Positions 15,315-23,462 of a DNA stretch of 37,308 nucleotides are shown here, one piece after another. The stretch is from JAJYVT01 sp027339205 (GTDB lineage: Bacteria > Actinomycetota > Acidimicrobiia > Acidimicrobiales > RAAP-2), in NCBI GenBank assembly GCA_027339205.1, contig DAHWOV010000038.1, positions 1 through 37,308 of the forward strand, given 5' to 3'. The notes beneath the pieces were generated by a model. That model was given only the letters and a program-made list of their open reading frames with translations. It ran no database searches and was not told the DNA's origin. Every line of letters starts with the position of its first letter. Within the stretch, counting starts at the first letter, position 1. Made by a program: the position numbers and the translations under genes.

Positions 15315-16375
15315 CGGCAGCCGACCGCGCGCCGGGGTTGCAGGCGCCCGGCACGGCTGGCGGGCACGGCGAGGCCGGCACGGCAGGCGGGCCAGGCGAG
15401 CCCCAGAGGGGGGTCCCCACGACCTCGCGCCGGGAGACCTTGGTGCCCAACACGCACCTCATGGCGAGCCTCCTCGGACCGCACGACGAGCTGCTGCGGC
15501 TCGTCGAGCGCGCCTTTACCGAAGATCGGATCGCCGTGCAGGGCAACCGGATCGCGGTCGACGGGCCCGACGCCGAGAAGCTGTCGCGTCTGTTCGAAGA
15601 GCTGGTCCTCGTGCTCGAGTCCGGGCAGGCGCTGGACGCGGCGAAAGTTCGCCGGACCATCGACATGGTGCGCGACGACGTCCGCCCCTCCGAGGTGCTC
15701 AACGCCGAGGTCGTGCGCGGCGCGCGAGGACGCTCGATCCGCCCCTACACCGCCGGCCAGAAGCGCTACACCGACGCGATCGGCGCGAGCACCGTCACCT
15801 TCGGCATCGGCCCGGCGGGGACCGGCAAGTCCTACCTCGCGGTCGCGCTCGCCGTGCAGGCGCTCCAGACCCGGGCCGTCAACCGCATCATCCTCACGCG
15901 CCCGGCGGTCGAGGCGGGGGAGCGGCTCGGGTTCCTGCCGGGCGACCTGATGGCCAAGGTCGACCCCTACCTGCGCCCCCTCTACGACGCCCTTTACGAC
16001 CTCCTCGAGCCCGACGGCGCCCAGCGGCTCTTGGACCGCGGGACGATCGAGGTCGCACCGCTCGCGTTCATGCGGGGACGGACGTTGAACAGCTCGTTCA
16101 TGATCCTCGACGAGGCGCAGAACACGACGCCCGAGCAGATGAAGATGTTCCTCACCCGCATCGGCTTCGGCTCCAAGTGCGTGGTGACCGGCGACGTCAC
16201 GCAGATCGACGTCCCCGGCGGCCGATCGGGCCTCGTGGGCCTCGAGGAGGTGCTCGGCGCGGTGCCCGGGGTCTCCTTCGTGCAGCTGACGCGTCGTGAC
16301 GTCGTGCGGCACCAGATCGTGGGGGACATCATCCACGCGTACGAGGAGGCTGAGCGCGCCGCCAATGGCCGCTGA
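15311..16375 (+). CDS. phoH: PhoH-family ATPase
   Basis: 354 aa. The PhoH/PhoL P-loop domain covers the C-terminal two thirds: TFGIGPAGTGKSYLA (Walker A, near 160-175), RPAVEAGERLGFLPGDL, FMILDEAQN (Walker B) and VTGDVTQIDVP. Family members are RNA-associated ATPases and are often next to ybeY, as here, suggesting rRNA or RNA maturation. The start is uncertain: GTG 15311 overlaps the HIT stop (GTGA) but leaves about 45 low-complexity residues before the conserved part; GTG 15299 is possible too. Confidence 0.93.
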   Translation: MTAADRAPGLQAPGTAGGHGEAGTAGGPGEPQRGVPTTSRRETLVPNTHLMASLLGPHDELLRLVERAFTEDRIAVQGNRIAVDGPDAEKLSRLFEELVLVLESGQALDAAKVRRTIDMVRDDVRPSEVLNAEVVRGARGRSIRPYTAGQKRYTDAIGASTVTFGIGPAGTGKSYLAVALAVQALQTRAVNRIILTRPAVEAGERLGFLPGDLMAKVDPYLRPLYDALYDLLEPDGAQRLLDRGTIEVAPLAFMRGRTLNSSFMILDEAQNTTPEQMKMFLTRIGFGSKCVVTGDVTQIDVPGGRSGLVGLEEVLGAVPGVSFVQLTRRDVVRHQIVGDIIHAYEEAERAANGR

Positions 16376-16889
16376 CGTCTACGCCGCCGACGAGCAGGCG
16401 GAGCATGCGGTCGACCTCGACCGGTGGGCGGCGCTCGCTCGCGCGGTGCTCGAGGACCGCCGGGTGCGCGGCGAGGTCGAGGTGTCGCTCCTCTTCGTCG
16501 ACGAGCCGTCGATCGCCGCGCTCAACGAGCAATTCCTCGGGCGAGAGGGCCCGACCGACGTCCTTGCGTTCCCTATCGAGGACGAACCCCTCCCCGGTGG
16601 CCGCTCCCCGGACTCGGGCGGGACCGGCCCGGGCGTGGACGTCGGCGAGGAGCCGCTGACCCTCCTCGGCGACGTGGTGATCTGCCCCGCGGTCGCTGCT
16701 CGGAATGCCGACGAGCACGGCGCGACGGTCGAAGACGAGCTGGCCCTGCTCGTGGTCCACGGCGTCCTGCACCTCCTCGGGATGGACCACGAGACAGACC
16801 TCGAGGCAGAGGAGATGGAGCGCCTCGAGCGCGAGCTCCTGGCTCGCCACCACAGAAGCGGTCAGCACGGCGCCGGCGGCTCGCCGTGA
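16365..16889 (+). CDS. ybeY: Endoribonuclease YbeY (rRNA maturation factor)
   Basis: 174 aa. The zinc site HGVLHLLGMDH has the three expected histidines (H132, H136, H142). The LNEQFLGREGPTDVLAFP segment (53-70) is the family signature. It is a metallo-RNase-like factor for 16S rRNA 3' maturation and ribosome quality control. It overlaps the phoH end by 11 bp; the CNNM gene starts at its stop (GTGA). Confidence 0.95.
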   Translation: MAADVYAADEQAEHAVDLDRWAALARAVLEDRRVRGEVEVSLLFVDEPSIAALNEQFLGREGPTDVLAFPIEDEPLPGGRSPDSGGTGPGVDVGEEPLTLLGDVVICPAVAARNADEHGATVEDELALLVVHGVLHLLGMDHETDLEAEEMERLERELLARHHRSGQHGAGGSP

Positions 16890-18205
16890 CCGGCGCACCC
16901 GTCGTCGCGGCCGCGGGGTTCCGCGCGACCGACTGGGTGCTGATCGCGGTCATCGTCGTGCTCCTCGCCGCGTCCGGCCTCCTCGCCCTCGCGGAGACCG
17001 GCCTCGTGCGGACCAGCCGCGTGAAGGCGAAGGCGCTCTTGGACGAGCATCGCCGCGGCGCGCGCCAGCTCGTGCGGCTCGTCGAGCACCCCGAGCAGTT
17101 CCTCAATCCCGTGCTCCTCCTCGTGCTGATCTGCCAGCTCGTCTCGGCGACGCTCGTCGGCGTGCTCGCCTCGGCATGGCTGGGCGCGTGGGGCGTCGTG
17201 GTCGGGACGGTGTTCGAGGTGGTCGTGATCTTCGTCTTGTTCGAAGCCGTGCCGAAGAACTGGGCCGTGCACAATCACGAGCGAGCCGCCCTGCTCACCG
17301 CGCCGGTCGTCACCGCGATCGTCCGCTTCCCACCGGTCCGTGCCATCTCGACGGTCCTGATCGGCCTCGCCAACCTGCTCATCGGCCGGTTCGGCGGGGG
17401 CGGCGCCCCCGCCCCGAGGGTGACCGAGTCGGAGCTCTTGGCGATGGCCGACGTGGCCCAGGCCGAGGATGTGATCGAGCTTCAGGAGCGGACGCTGATC
17501 CACTCGATCATCGACTTCGGGGACGCGGTCGTGCGCGAGGTCATGGTGCCGCGCCTCGACATGCTCACGCTGGACGCGGGTGTCACCGTCCACGACGCGC
17601 TCGAAGAGGTGCTCGCTGCAGGTCGCAGCCGCGTGCCGGTGCACGAAGGGGACGTCGACGACGTGGTGGGCATCGCCTACGCCAAGGACCTCATGCGCGC
17701 GGAACACGAGGGGCGCGGTGACGAGGTCGTGCGCGCGCATCTGCGCCCGGCGCACTTCGTCCCCGAGACCAAGAGGCTCACGACGCTCCTGCGGGAGATG
17801 CAGGAGAAGAAGTTCCACATGTCGATCGTCGTCGACGAGTACGGGAGCACGGTCGGCCTCGTCACCCTCGAGGACCTCATCGAGGAGCTCGTCGGCGAGA
17901 TCGTGGACGAGTACGACGTCGAGGAGCCGGTGGTGGAGTCCCTGCCCGACGGGAGCGTCGTGGTGACGGGGCGCATGGCGATCGACGACGTCGACGATCT
18001 GCTCGGGACCGAGCTCCCCCAGGAGGGCTGGGACACGGTCGGCGGTCTCATGCTCGCCGTCGGCGGCCATGTCCCCGCACAGGGCGAGTCGGTCGACGTC
18101 GACGGGGTGCGCCTCGTCGCCGAGCGGGTCCAGGGACGGCGCATCTCCCGGGTGCGGATCGAGCGCACGGCCCCGGCCGGGCCCGCCGACGACGCCGAGG
18201 AGTGA
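16886..18205 (+). CDS. CNNM/CorC-type membrane protein with CBS pair (HlyC/CorC family)
   Basis: 439 aa. A DUF21/CNNM transmembrane domain (about 1-180, three to four hydrophobic segments; the first at about 12-36 contains LLALAETGLVRTSR) is followed by two CBS domains (about 195-325; REVMVPRLDM and SIVVDEYGSTVGLVTLEDLIEELVGEI are typical) and a CorC_HlyC domain (about 335-425, VVTGRMAIDDVDDLLG). Family members are proposed Mg2+/Co2+ transport or resistance factors; the hemolysin name is historical. It sits in the ybeY-era interval, where it is often found. GTG 16886 overlaps the ybeY stop. Confidence 0.92.
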   Translation: MTGAPVVAAAGFRATDWVLIAVIVVLLAASGLLALAETGLVRTSRVKAKALLDEHRRGARQLVRLVEHPEQFLNPVLLLVLICQLVSATLVGVLASAWLGAWGVVVGTVFEVVVIFVLFEAVPKNWAVHNHERAALLTAPVVTAIVRFPPVRAISTVLIGLANLLIGRFGGGGAPAPRVTESELLAMADVAQAEDVIELQERTLIHSIIDFGDAVVREVMVPRLDMLTLDAGVTVHDALEEVLAAGRSRVPVHEGDVDDVVGIAYAKDLMRAEHEGRGDEVVRAHLRPAHFVPETKRLTTLLREMQEKKFHMSIVVDEYGSTVGLVTLEDLIEELVGEIVDEYDVEEPVVESLPDGSVVVTGRMAIDDVDDLLGTELPQEGWDTVGGLMLAVGGHVPAQGESVDVDGVRLVAERVQGRRISRVRIERTAPAGPADDAEE

Positions 18206-18213
18206 GCTCGCCG

Positions 18214-19107
18214 ATGAAGACGGGGTTCGCCGCGGTCGTCGGCCGTCCGAACGTCGGCAAGTCGACGCTCGTCAACCGGATCGTCGGCGCGAAGGTCACG
18301 ATCGTCTCGTCGCGGCCCAACACCACGCGCCACGTCGTGCGCGGCGTGCTCCACCGTCCCGGTGCCCAGCTCGTGCTCGTGGACACCCCGGGCTTCCACC
18401 GGCCCCGCAGCGCGCTCGGCGCCCGTCTCGTCGAGGCGGCCGACGCGTCGCTCGACGACGTGGACGTCGCGGTCGCCGTGCTCGATGCCACCGCCCCGGT
18501 CGGGCCCGGGGACCGGATCGTCCTCGCCCGTGCGATCGCCGGGAGGGAGGCGCCGCGGGCTCCCGACGCCGGCGGCCGCCTCCTCGTCGTCGTCAACAAG
18601 GTCGACCGCGTCCGCCCCGCGCAGCTCCTCGGCCAGCTGGCCGCCGCGGCCGCCGCGGTCGACGAGCTGGGTGGGAGCGGCTCGGCGGAATATTTCCCCG
18701 TGTCGGCGCGCACCGGTGAGGGTGTCGACGCGCTCGTCGGCTCGATCGTCGACCGGCTGCCCGAAGGACCCGCGTACTACCCCTCCGACATGACGACCGA
18801 CACGCCCGAGGCGCTCTCGGTGGCAGAGCTCGTGCGCGAGCAGCTCCTGCGGCGCGCCCGGGAGGAGCTTCCCCACTCGATCGCCTGTCGGGTGACCGAG
18901 TGGGACTGGCCGCGGATCCGCTGCGAGATCGTGGTGGAGCGCGACTCGCAGAAGGGCATCGTCATCGGCCGCAAGGGCGCGGTGCTGAAGGAGGTCGGGA
19001 CGGCTGTCCGAGCGCAGCTGCCGCCGGGTGCCTACCTCGAGCTCTACGTGCGGGTGGAGAAGCGCTGGCAGCAGCGTCCCGACGCCCTCGACCGGCTCGG
19101 TTACTGA
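18214..19107 (+). CDS. era: GTPase Era
   Basis: 297 aa. G1 GRPNVGKST (10-18), a switch I/G2 region PNTTRHVVRG, G3 DTPGFH, G4 NKVD and SARTGEG, then a C-terminal type 2 KH domain with VIGRKGAVLKEVG. Era binds the 3' end of 16S rRNA and helps 30S maturation. ATG 18214 is chosen (GAGGAG 11 nt upstream); GTG 18202, overlapping the previous stop, is an alternative. Its 3' end overlaps the convergent ArsR gene by 7 bp. Confidence 0.95.
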   Translation: MKTGFAAVVGRPNVGKSTLVNRIVGAKVTIVSSRPNTTRHVVRGVLHRPGAQLVLVDTPGFHRPRSALGARLVEAADASLDDVDVAVAVLDATAPVGPGDRIVLARAIAGREAPRAPDAGGRLLVVVNKVDRVRPAQLLGQLAAAAAAVDELGGSGSAEYFPVSARTGEGVDALVGSIVDRLPEGPAYYPSDMTTDTPEALSVAELVREQLLRRAREELPHSIACRVTEWDWPRIRCEIVVERDSQKGIVIGRKGAVLKEVGTAVRAQLPPGAYLELYVRVEKRWQQRPDALDRLGY

Positions 19108-20144
19108 CCCGCAGGCCGAAGAGGGGAGACCGCGTCCAGCACGCGCGCGAGGTCGTCGACGAGCGCGCCGGCGGCGTCGGGGCGGACCGCCAACTTCTTG
19201 CGCGTGCCTTCGCGGACCTCGGCGACGAGGCCGGCGTCGCGGAGCAGCTTCACGTGGTTGCTCACCGTCGGCTGGGCGAGGCCGAAGCGCGTGGCCAGCT
19301 CGGTCACCGTGAGTGCCCGAGCGCGCAGGCTGTCGACGATCGCGAGCCTCGTCGGGTCCGAGAGCGCGCGCAGCCTCTTGGCGAGGTCCTCGTTGCGCTC
19401 GCGCGCAGCGCTTGCCGGCTCCTCGGCGCGGATGCCGAGCACGACGTGTCCCGGGACGTCGTAGAGCAGGCCCAGGTGGGCGAAGTAGGCGGGCACGACC
19501 ACGATCTCCACGTCGGGCGCGAGGGCGGCCACCACCCTCTCCGCGTGCTCACCGAAGTGCCACGAGCCCCTCACGAGGTCACGCCATCCTGCGCCCCTGG
19601 ACAACATCGCCTGTTTCGACGCGATCGCGTCGGCCACCGCGGCGCGGCCGTGCTGCTCCCAGCTGGGCCCCGCGGCCTCCCAGACCCGCGAGACGACGTC
19701 GACGAACCGGCGGCGCACCTGTGCCGAGCGGCGGAGGCGGGCCAGGCGCAAGAGCGCGGTCCGCCGGTCGACGTCGCTCTCCGCCAGGAGCGGCCAGTCC
19801 GACGGGGCGGTGGGCACCGACGAGCAGAGACCGCCGAGCGCCGCGAGCAACGCCGACGGCTCCTCTTCGAAGAGGAGCCCCCCGTGGTGGGCGAGGAGCA
19901 CCAGCTCGGTGAAGGCCCCCGGTGCCCGAGTCTCCTCAGCGGGCTCCTCGCCGGCCCACAGCGCGCGCACCTCCTCGCGAAGGTCGGGCCGCTCTTCGTC
20001 GTAGAGGGCGTGGAGGGCTGGGTGGTCGGCGCGGAAGTCCTCGCGGACGGCCGAGTGGAGCACCCACTCGAGCTCGATGGCTGCTGAGCCTCGGACGGCC
20101 ACCTTGGGCTCGACCGCCTCTCCCGGCTCTTCGAAGATAGGCAT
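19101..20144 (-). CDS. ArsR-family transcriptional regulator with large N-terminal domain
   Basis: 347 aa. The C-terminal part (about 255-340) is an ArsR winged helix (LRALSDPTRLAIVDSLRARALTVTELA, then QPTVSNHVKLLRDAGLVAEVREG). The metal-binding ELCVCDL-type motif of ArsR/SmtB is absent, so the ligand is not evidently a metal. The N-terminal 250 residues resemble the DUF5937-like sensor region of actinobacterial ArsR proteins. Divergent from the small ORF at 20205, sharing a 60-bp promoter region with a palindrome, so autoregulation is likely (inference). Confidence 0.88.
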   Translation of the reverse strand: MPIFEEPGEAVEPKVAVRGSAAIELEWVLHSAVREDFRADHPALHALYDEERPDLREEVRALWAGEEPAEETRAPGAFTELVLLAHHGGLLFEEEPSALLAALGGLCSSVPTAPSDWPLLAESDVDRRTALLRLARLRRSAQVRRRFVDVVSRVWEAAGPSWEQHGRAAVADAIASKQAMLSRGAGWRDLVRGSWHFGEHAERVVAALAPDVEIVVVPAYFAHLGLLYDVPGHVVLGIRAEEPASAARERNEDLAKRLRALSDPTRLAIVDSLRARALTVTELATRFGLAQPTVSNHVKLLRDAGLVAEVREGTRKKLAVRPDAAGALVDDLARVLDAVSPLRPAGQ

Positions 20145-20204
20145 AGCGAGATGACTATATCCCTCTATCGTTCGAACTCAAACTAGAGCTGCTACACTGG
20201 TGGC
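20145..20204. promoter_or_regulatory. Overlapping divergent promoters and candidate ArsR operator
   Basis: Minus strand: TTGAGT (20176-20181), 16-bp spacer, TATAGT (20154-20159), 9 nt before the ArsR ATG. Plus strand: TTCGAA (20171-20176), 16-bp spacer, TACACT (20193-20198), 6 nt before ATG 20205. The palindrome GTTCGAAC (20170-20177) lies between both -10 boxes, flanked by outer arms CTCTA (20163-20167) and TAGAG (20184-20188). A repressor here would block both genes. Confidence 0.6.
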
Positions 20205-20453
20205 ATGTTGCACCAACCATGGACGACGGCGAGCAAGCTCGCTGCGCAGCGGAGCTCCGACCTCTCTCACCTGGCGGCGTCGCGTCGCCGCCGCTCGGCG
20301 CCCCGAGCGGAGGGGAAGCCGGGCACGGTGGCGCTCGCCGCCGGCAGGGCGCTGGTGGCCGCAGGCTGGCGGCTCGGCGGCGACGGGGCGCTCCCCCCGC
20401 CGGCCGTCCCCCCGCCGGCCGTCCCCCCGCCGGCGCGCCGCCGGGCAGCCTGA
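20205..20453 (+). CDS. Small hypothetical protein with PPPAV repeats
   Basis: 82 aa, basic, no domain recognised. A TACACT box ends 6 nt before the ATG, so it would be leaderless. The C-terminus carries three PPPAV/PPPAR units from a 15-nt tandem repeat (20392-20435). It is divergent from an ArsR regulator and possibly its target. Support is the promoter placement only; coding composition is ambiguous in this GC-rich DNA. Confidence 0.4.
   Translation: MLHQPWTTASKLAAQRSSDLSHLAASRRRRSAPRAEGKPGTVALAAGRALVAAGWRLGGDGALPPPAVPPPAVPPPARRRAA
20392..20435. repeat. 15-nt tandem repeat, three copies
   Basis: Three consecutive TCCCCCCGCCGGCCG units (20392-20406, 20407-20421, 20422-20435, the last shorter and diverged), in frame in the small plus-strand ORF, encoding Pro-rich repeats. 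Confidence 0.85.
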
Positions 20454-20476
20454 GCGAGGCCAGTGCCCGACCACGA

Positions 20477-22651
20477 TCAGCCAGGACCCTGGGGGACGAA
20501 GAGCCGCTCGAGGAATGCCTCAACCTCGGCGCGCTGGACGGTGCGGCGCATGGGGGGCAGCGCGTCGAGGAGCGTCTTTCGGTACGGAGCCGTCGCCAGG
20601 CGGGGATCGAGGACGGCGACCACCCCCTGGTCGGTGGAGCTGCGGATGAGCCGCCCGACGCCCTGAGCGAGCAGCGCGGCGGCCCTCGGCAGGTCGACGA
20701 GCGCGAACGCCCGCTCCCCGGCGCGCGCGCGTCGCGCCTCGAGCAACGGGTCGTCGGGACGGCCGAAGGGGAGCCGGTCCAGCGTCACAAGGCTGAGGGC
20801 GCGGCCCGGCACGTCGACGCCTTGCCAGAACCCGAGCGTCGCGAAGAGACAGGACGTCTCTGCGCGCGTGAACCGCTCGAGCAGCTGCGCCTTGGGAAGC
20901 CCTCCTTGGGCAAGCACCTCGAAGGGCAGGCGTGCCGCGAGCGCTTCGGCGGCCTCGTCGGCCGCCCGCCGGCTCGTGAACAAGGCGAGCGTCCGCCCGC
21001 CGGCGGCCGAGATCAGGGCCTCGAGCTCGTCGAGGACCGCGCCCTGCGCGCCGGGGCGGCGAGGGTCGGGGAGGTGGCGGGCGACGTAGAGCAGCGCGTG
21101 GGTCCGGTAGTCGAACGGGCTCCCGACGTCGAGGTGGTCGACGTCGAAATGGTCCAGCTGCAGCCGGGCCGCCAGGTGCGGCGGGACGGTCGCGCTGGTG
21201 AGCACCGCGCTCACCGAGCCCCACAGCGTCCCGGCGAGCACCGGCCCCACGTCGACCGGCGAGAGCCGGAGCACCGGCCCGTTGGCCGTGGCGTCGATCC
21301 AGCAGACGTCGCCCTCGCCGGGCGAGAGCAGCCGCCTCACGTCCTCTTCGAGGTGGGCTGCTGCGGTGAGCGCCCGGGTGCTCCGGGCCGCGGTGCCCGC
21401 GCCGTCGTGGCCCGCGCCGTCGTGGCCTCCTGCGGGGTTCCCCGCGTCGGCGAGGCGGCCGCGTAGCCGCTCGAGCCGCGTGCGTGCGAGCTCGAGAAGG
21501 CGGCGAAGCTCCGCGTCGAGCCCGGCGTCCGTGCCGCCTGCGCCGCCTTCGCCGCCTGCGCCGCCTGCGGTGGACGGTCGTCGGCGCACCGGAGCGCCAG
21601 TGCTGTCGATCCCGAAGAAGTCGCGTGCTCTGAGGGGGGCTCCGCCGGCCGGCGCGCGGGGTGCCGGGCCCTGGCCACCGGCGTGTCGCGCCGGCTCCTC
21701 GGGTCGCAGCACGCGCCGCCCGGCGCGCGCAGCGAGGAGCGCGCGCAGGCTCTCGGCCACGTCGTCGAGGCCGGGGGAATTTGCGGGATCACCGAGCGCG
21801 GCCCGAACCGAGGCGTGGAGCGCGCGGAGCCTCCCCGGGGCGAGGTCGACGCCGAGGCTCTGGGTCATGACCTCTTCGACCTCGTGCGCTTCGTCGAAGA
21901 TCACAACGTTGTGCGGGGGGAGGACCGCGCCGCCGCTCGCGAGGTGGGCTCCGTAGAGGTGGGTGTTCACGATCACCACGTCAGCTTCGGCCGCGCGCTG
22001 GCGCGCCCGCTCGGCGAAGCACCGCGCACCCTCGGGGCAGCGGTGCGCGCCGGGGCACTCGCGCGCGCCGACGCTCACCGCCGCCCAGGCGCGCTCGTGG
22101 GGCTCGAAGTCGAGGTCCCCCCGGTCGCCGCTCTCGGTCGTCACCGACCATGCGAGGAGGCGCTGGAGATCGCCGGCGAGACGTCCGGCGCCGGACGCGC
22201 CGGTCGGGCTCGCGGCTCCGCGATCGCCGGCCAGCTCCACGTCCGTCCACTGCCCGCCGGCCGCCGCGCCGAGGTCGGGCTGGACGCCGCGGCCGGCGAC
22301 CTCGGCCGCCCGCTGAAGGCAGAGGTAGTTGCTCCGTCCCTTGAGCACGGCGAACGACAGCGGCCGCCCGAGCGCGCGGGCCACCTGCGGGAGGTCCTTG
22401 CCCGCGAGCTGGTCCTGGAGCGCCTTGGTCGCGGTGGCGACCACCGTTCGCTCGCCCGACGCGACGGCCGCGACGAGGTACGCCAGGGACTTCCCGGTCC
22501 CGGTGCCGGCTTGGACGACAAGGTGGCGTCCCGAGGCGATCGCACGCGCCGCTGCACGCGCCATCTCGACCTGGCCCGGCCGCTCCTCTCCGCCGTCGGG
22601 CAGGCCGGCCGTCACCTTCTCGAGGAGCGCGACGAGGTCATCGGCGCCCAT
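20477..22651 (-). CDS. dinG: DinG/XPD-like iron-sulfur ATP-dependent helicase
   Basis: 724 aa. Walker A AGTGTGKS (48-55), DEAH (253-256), motif VI QGVGRLIRS near the C-terminus and LTSATVPP. Four cysteines between motif Ia and II (C111, C199, C205, C211) match the 4Fe-4S cluster of the XPD/DinG family, so it should be a 5'-to-3' helicase acting on R-loops or other blocked DNA. An extended Pro/Gly/Ala-rich insertion (about 325-430) is unusual. ATG 22651 is preceded by TACGGT (22660-22665) 8 nt away, so it is probably leaderless. It is divergent from the nucleotidyltransferase gene. The YoaA/DinG choice is uncertain. Confidence 0.92.
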   Translation of the reverse strand: MGADDLVALLEKVTAGLPDGGEERPGQVEMARAAARAIASGRHLVVQAGTGTGKSLAYLVAAVASGERTVVATATKALQDQLAGKDLPQVARALGRPLSFAVLKGRSNYLCLQRAAEVAGRGVQPDLGAAAGGQWTDVELAGDRGAASPTGASGAGRLAGDLQRLLAWSVTTESGDRGDLDFEPHERAWAAVSVGARECPGAHRCPEGARCFAERARQRAAEADVVIVNTHLYGAHLASGGAVLPPHNVVIFDEAHEVEEVMTQSLGVDLAPGRLRALHASVRAALGDPANSPGLDDVAESLRALLAARAGRRVLRPEEPARHAGGQGPAPRAPAGGAPLRARDFFGIDSTGAPVRRRPSTAGGAGGEGGAGGTDAGLDAELRRLLELARTRLERLRGRLADAGNPAGGHDGAGHDGAGTAARSTRALTAAAHLEEDVRRLLSPGEGDVCWIDATANGPVLRLSPVDVGPVLAGTLWGSVSAVLTSATVPPHLAARLQLDHFDVDHLDVGSPFDYRTHALLYVARHLPDPRRPGAQGAVLDELEALISAAGGRTLALFTSRRAADEAAEALAARLPFEVLAQGGLPKAQLLERFTRAETSCLFATLGFWQGVDVPGRALSLVTLDRLPFGRPDDPLLEARRARAGERAFALVDLPRAAALLAQGVGRLIRSSTDQGVVAVLDPRLATAPYRKTLLDALPPMRRTVQRAEVEAFLERLFVPQGPG

Positions 22652-22714
22652 GGCCCGCCACCGTAGCGGGGCGGCGTGCCCGCCCCGTGCCGCCGCCACG
22701 TAGGGTGGTGGCCC

Positions 22715-23458
22715 GTGAAAGGCGTCCTCCTCGCCGGCGGGACGGGCTCGCGCCTCTACCCGCTCACCCGCATCACCAACAAGCACCTGCTGCCCATCTA
22801 CGACCGGCCGATGGTGCAGTGGGCGATCGAGGCCGTGGTGAACGCCGGGATCGCCGACATCATGCTCGTCACCGGCGGGACGCACGCCGGCGAGTTCCTC
22901 CGGCTGCTCGGGAACGGCCACGAGTTCGGCATCGACCGGCTCAGCTACGCCTATCAGGAGCGCCCGGGCGGGATCGCCGAGGCGCTCGGCCTCGCGGAGC
23001 GCTTCTGCGACGGCGACCCGGTCCTCGTGATGCTCGCCGACAACGTGGTCGAGCGCTCGATCCGCCCGATGGTCGAGAGCTTCCTGGCCGAGCCCCACGG
23101 GGCGCGGATCCTCCTCACGCGGGTGGACGAGCCCGAGCACCTCCGCCATCTGGGCGTTCCCGAGCTCGACGCAGAAGGGCGGGTCACCCGGATCGTCGAG
23201 AAGCCGGAGGACCCGCCCTCGCACTTCGGCGTCACGGGCATCTACTGCTACGACGCCGGCGTCTTCGAGGTGATCAAGACGCTCGAACCCTCCGGCCGCG
23301 GCGAGCTCGAGATCACCGACGTCAACAACTACTACGTGTCGGCGGGTTCGATGGGCTACGACGTCCTCGAGGGCTTCTGGGGGGATGCAGGCGAGTCGAT
23401 CGAGGCCTACTACTCCGTCAACGACTTCGTGCGCACCTACGGGGCCAACAAGTCCTGA
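22715..23458 (+). CDS. Sugar-phosphate nucleotidyltransferase (RmlA-like, short form)
   Basis: 247 aa. The N-terminal GVLLAGGTGSRLYPLTRITNKHLLPIYDRPM is the nucleotide-binding and Lys motif of the RmlA family; later EKPEDPP and GFWGDAGE match the sugar-phosphate site. It makes NDP-sugar from NTP and sugar-1-phosphate; dTDP-glucose is the usual RmlA product. It is about 40 residues shorter than classical RmlA, like the short form common in Actinobacteria. No rmlB, rmlC or rmlD is adjacent, so the substrate is uncertain. GTG 22715 lies 8 nt after TAGGGT (22701-22706), a leaderless arrangement. Confidence 0.88.
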   Translation: MKGVLLAGGTGSRLYPLTRITNKHLLPIYDRPMVQWAIEAVVNAGIADIMLVTGGTHAGEFLRLLGNGHEFGIDRLSYAYQERPGGIAEALGLAERFCDGDPVLVMLADNVVERSIRPMVESFLAEPHGARILLTRVDEPEHLRHLGVPELDAEGRVTRIVEKPEDPPSHFGVTGIYCYDAGVFEVIKTLEPSGRGELEITDVNNYYVSAGSMGYDVLEGFWGDAGESIEAYYSVNDFVRTYGANKS

Positions 23459-23462
23459 CCGC

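Noticed and set aside
19101..19107. Frameshift or fusion at the era/ArsR 3' overlap
   Set aside because: Both genes end normally with their own stop codons; a 7-bp convergent overlap is ordinary tight packing.
20155..20523. Minus-strand 122-aa open frame over the ArsR promoter region
   Set aside because: No SD or promoter box, and it overlaps the divergent promoters and the helicase 3' end in a different frame.
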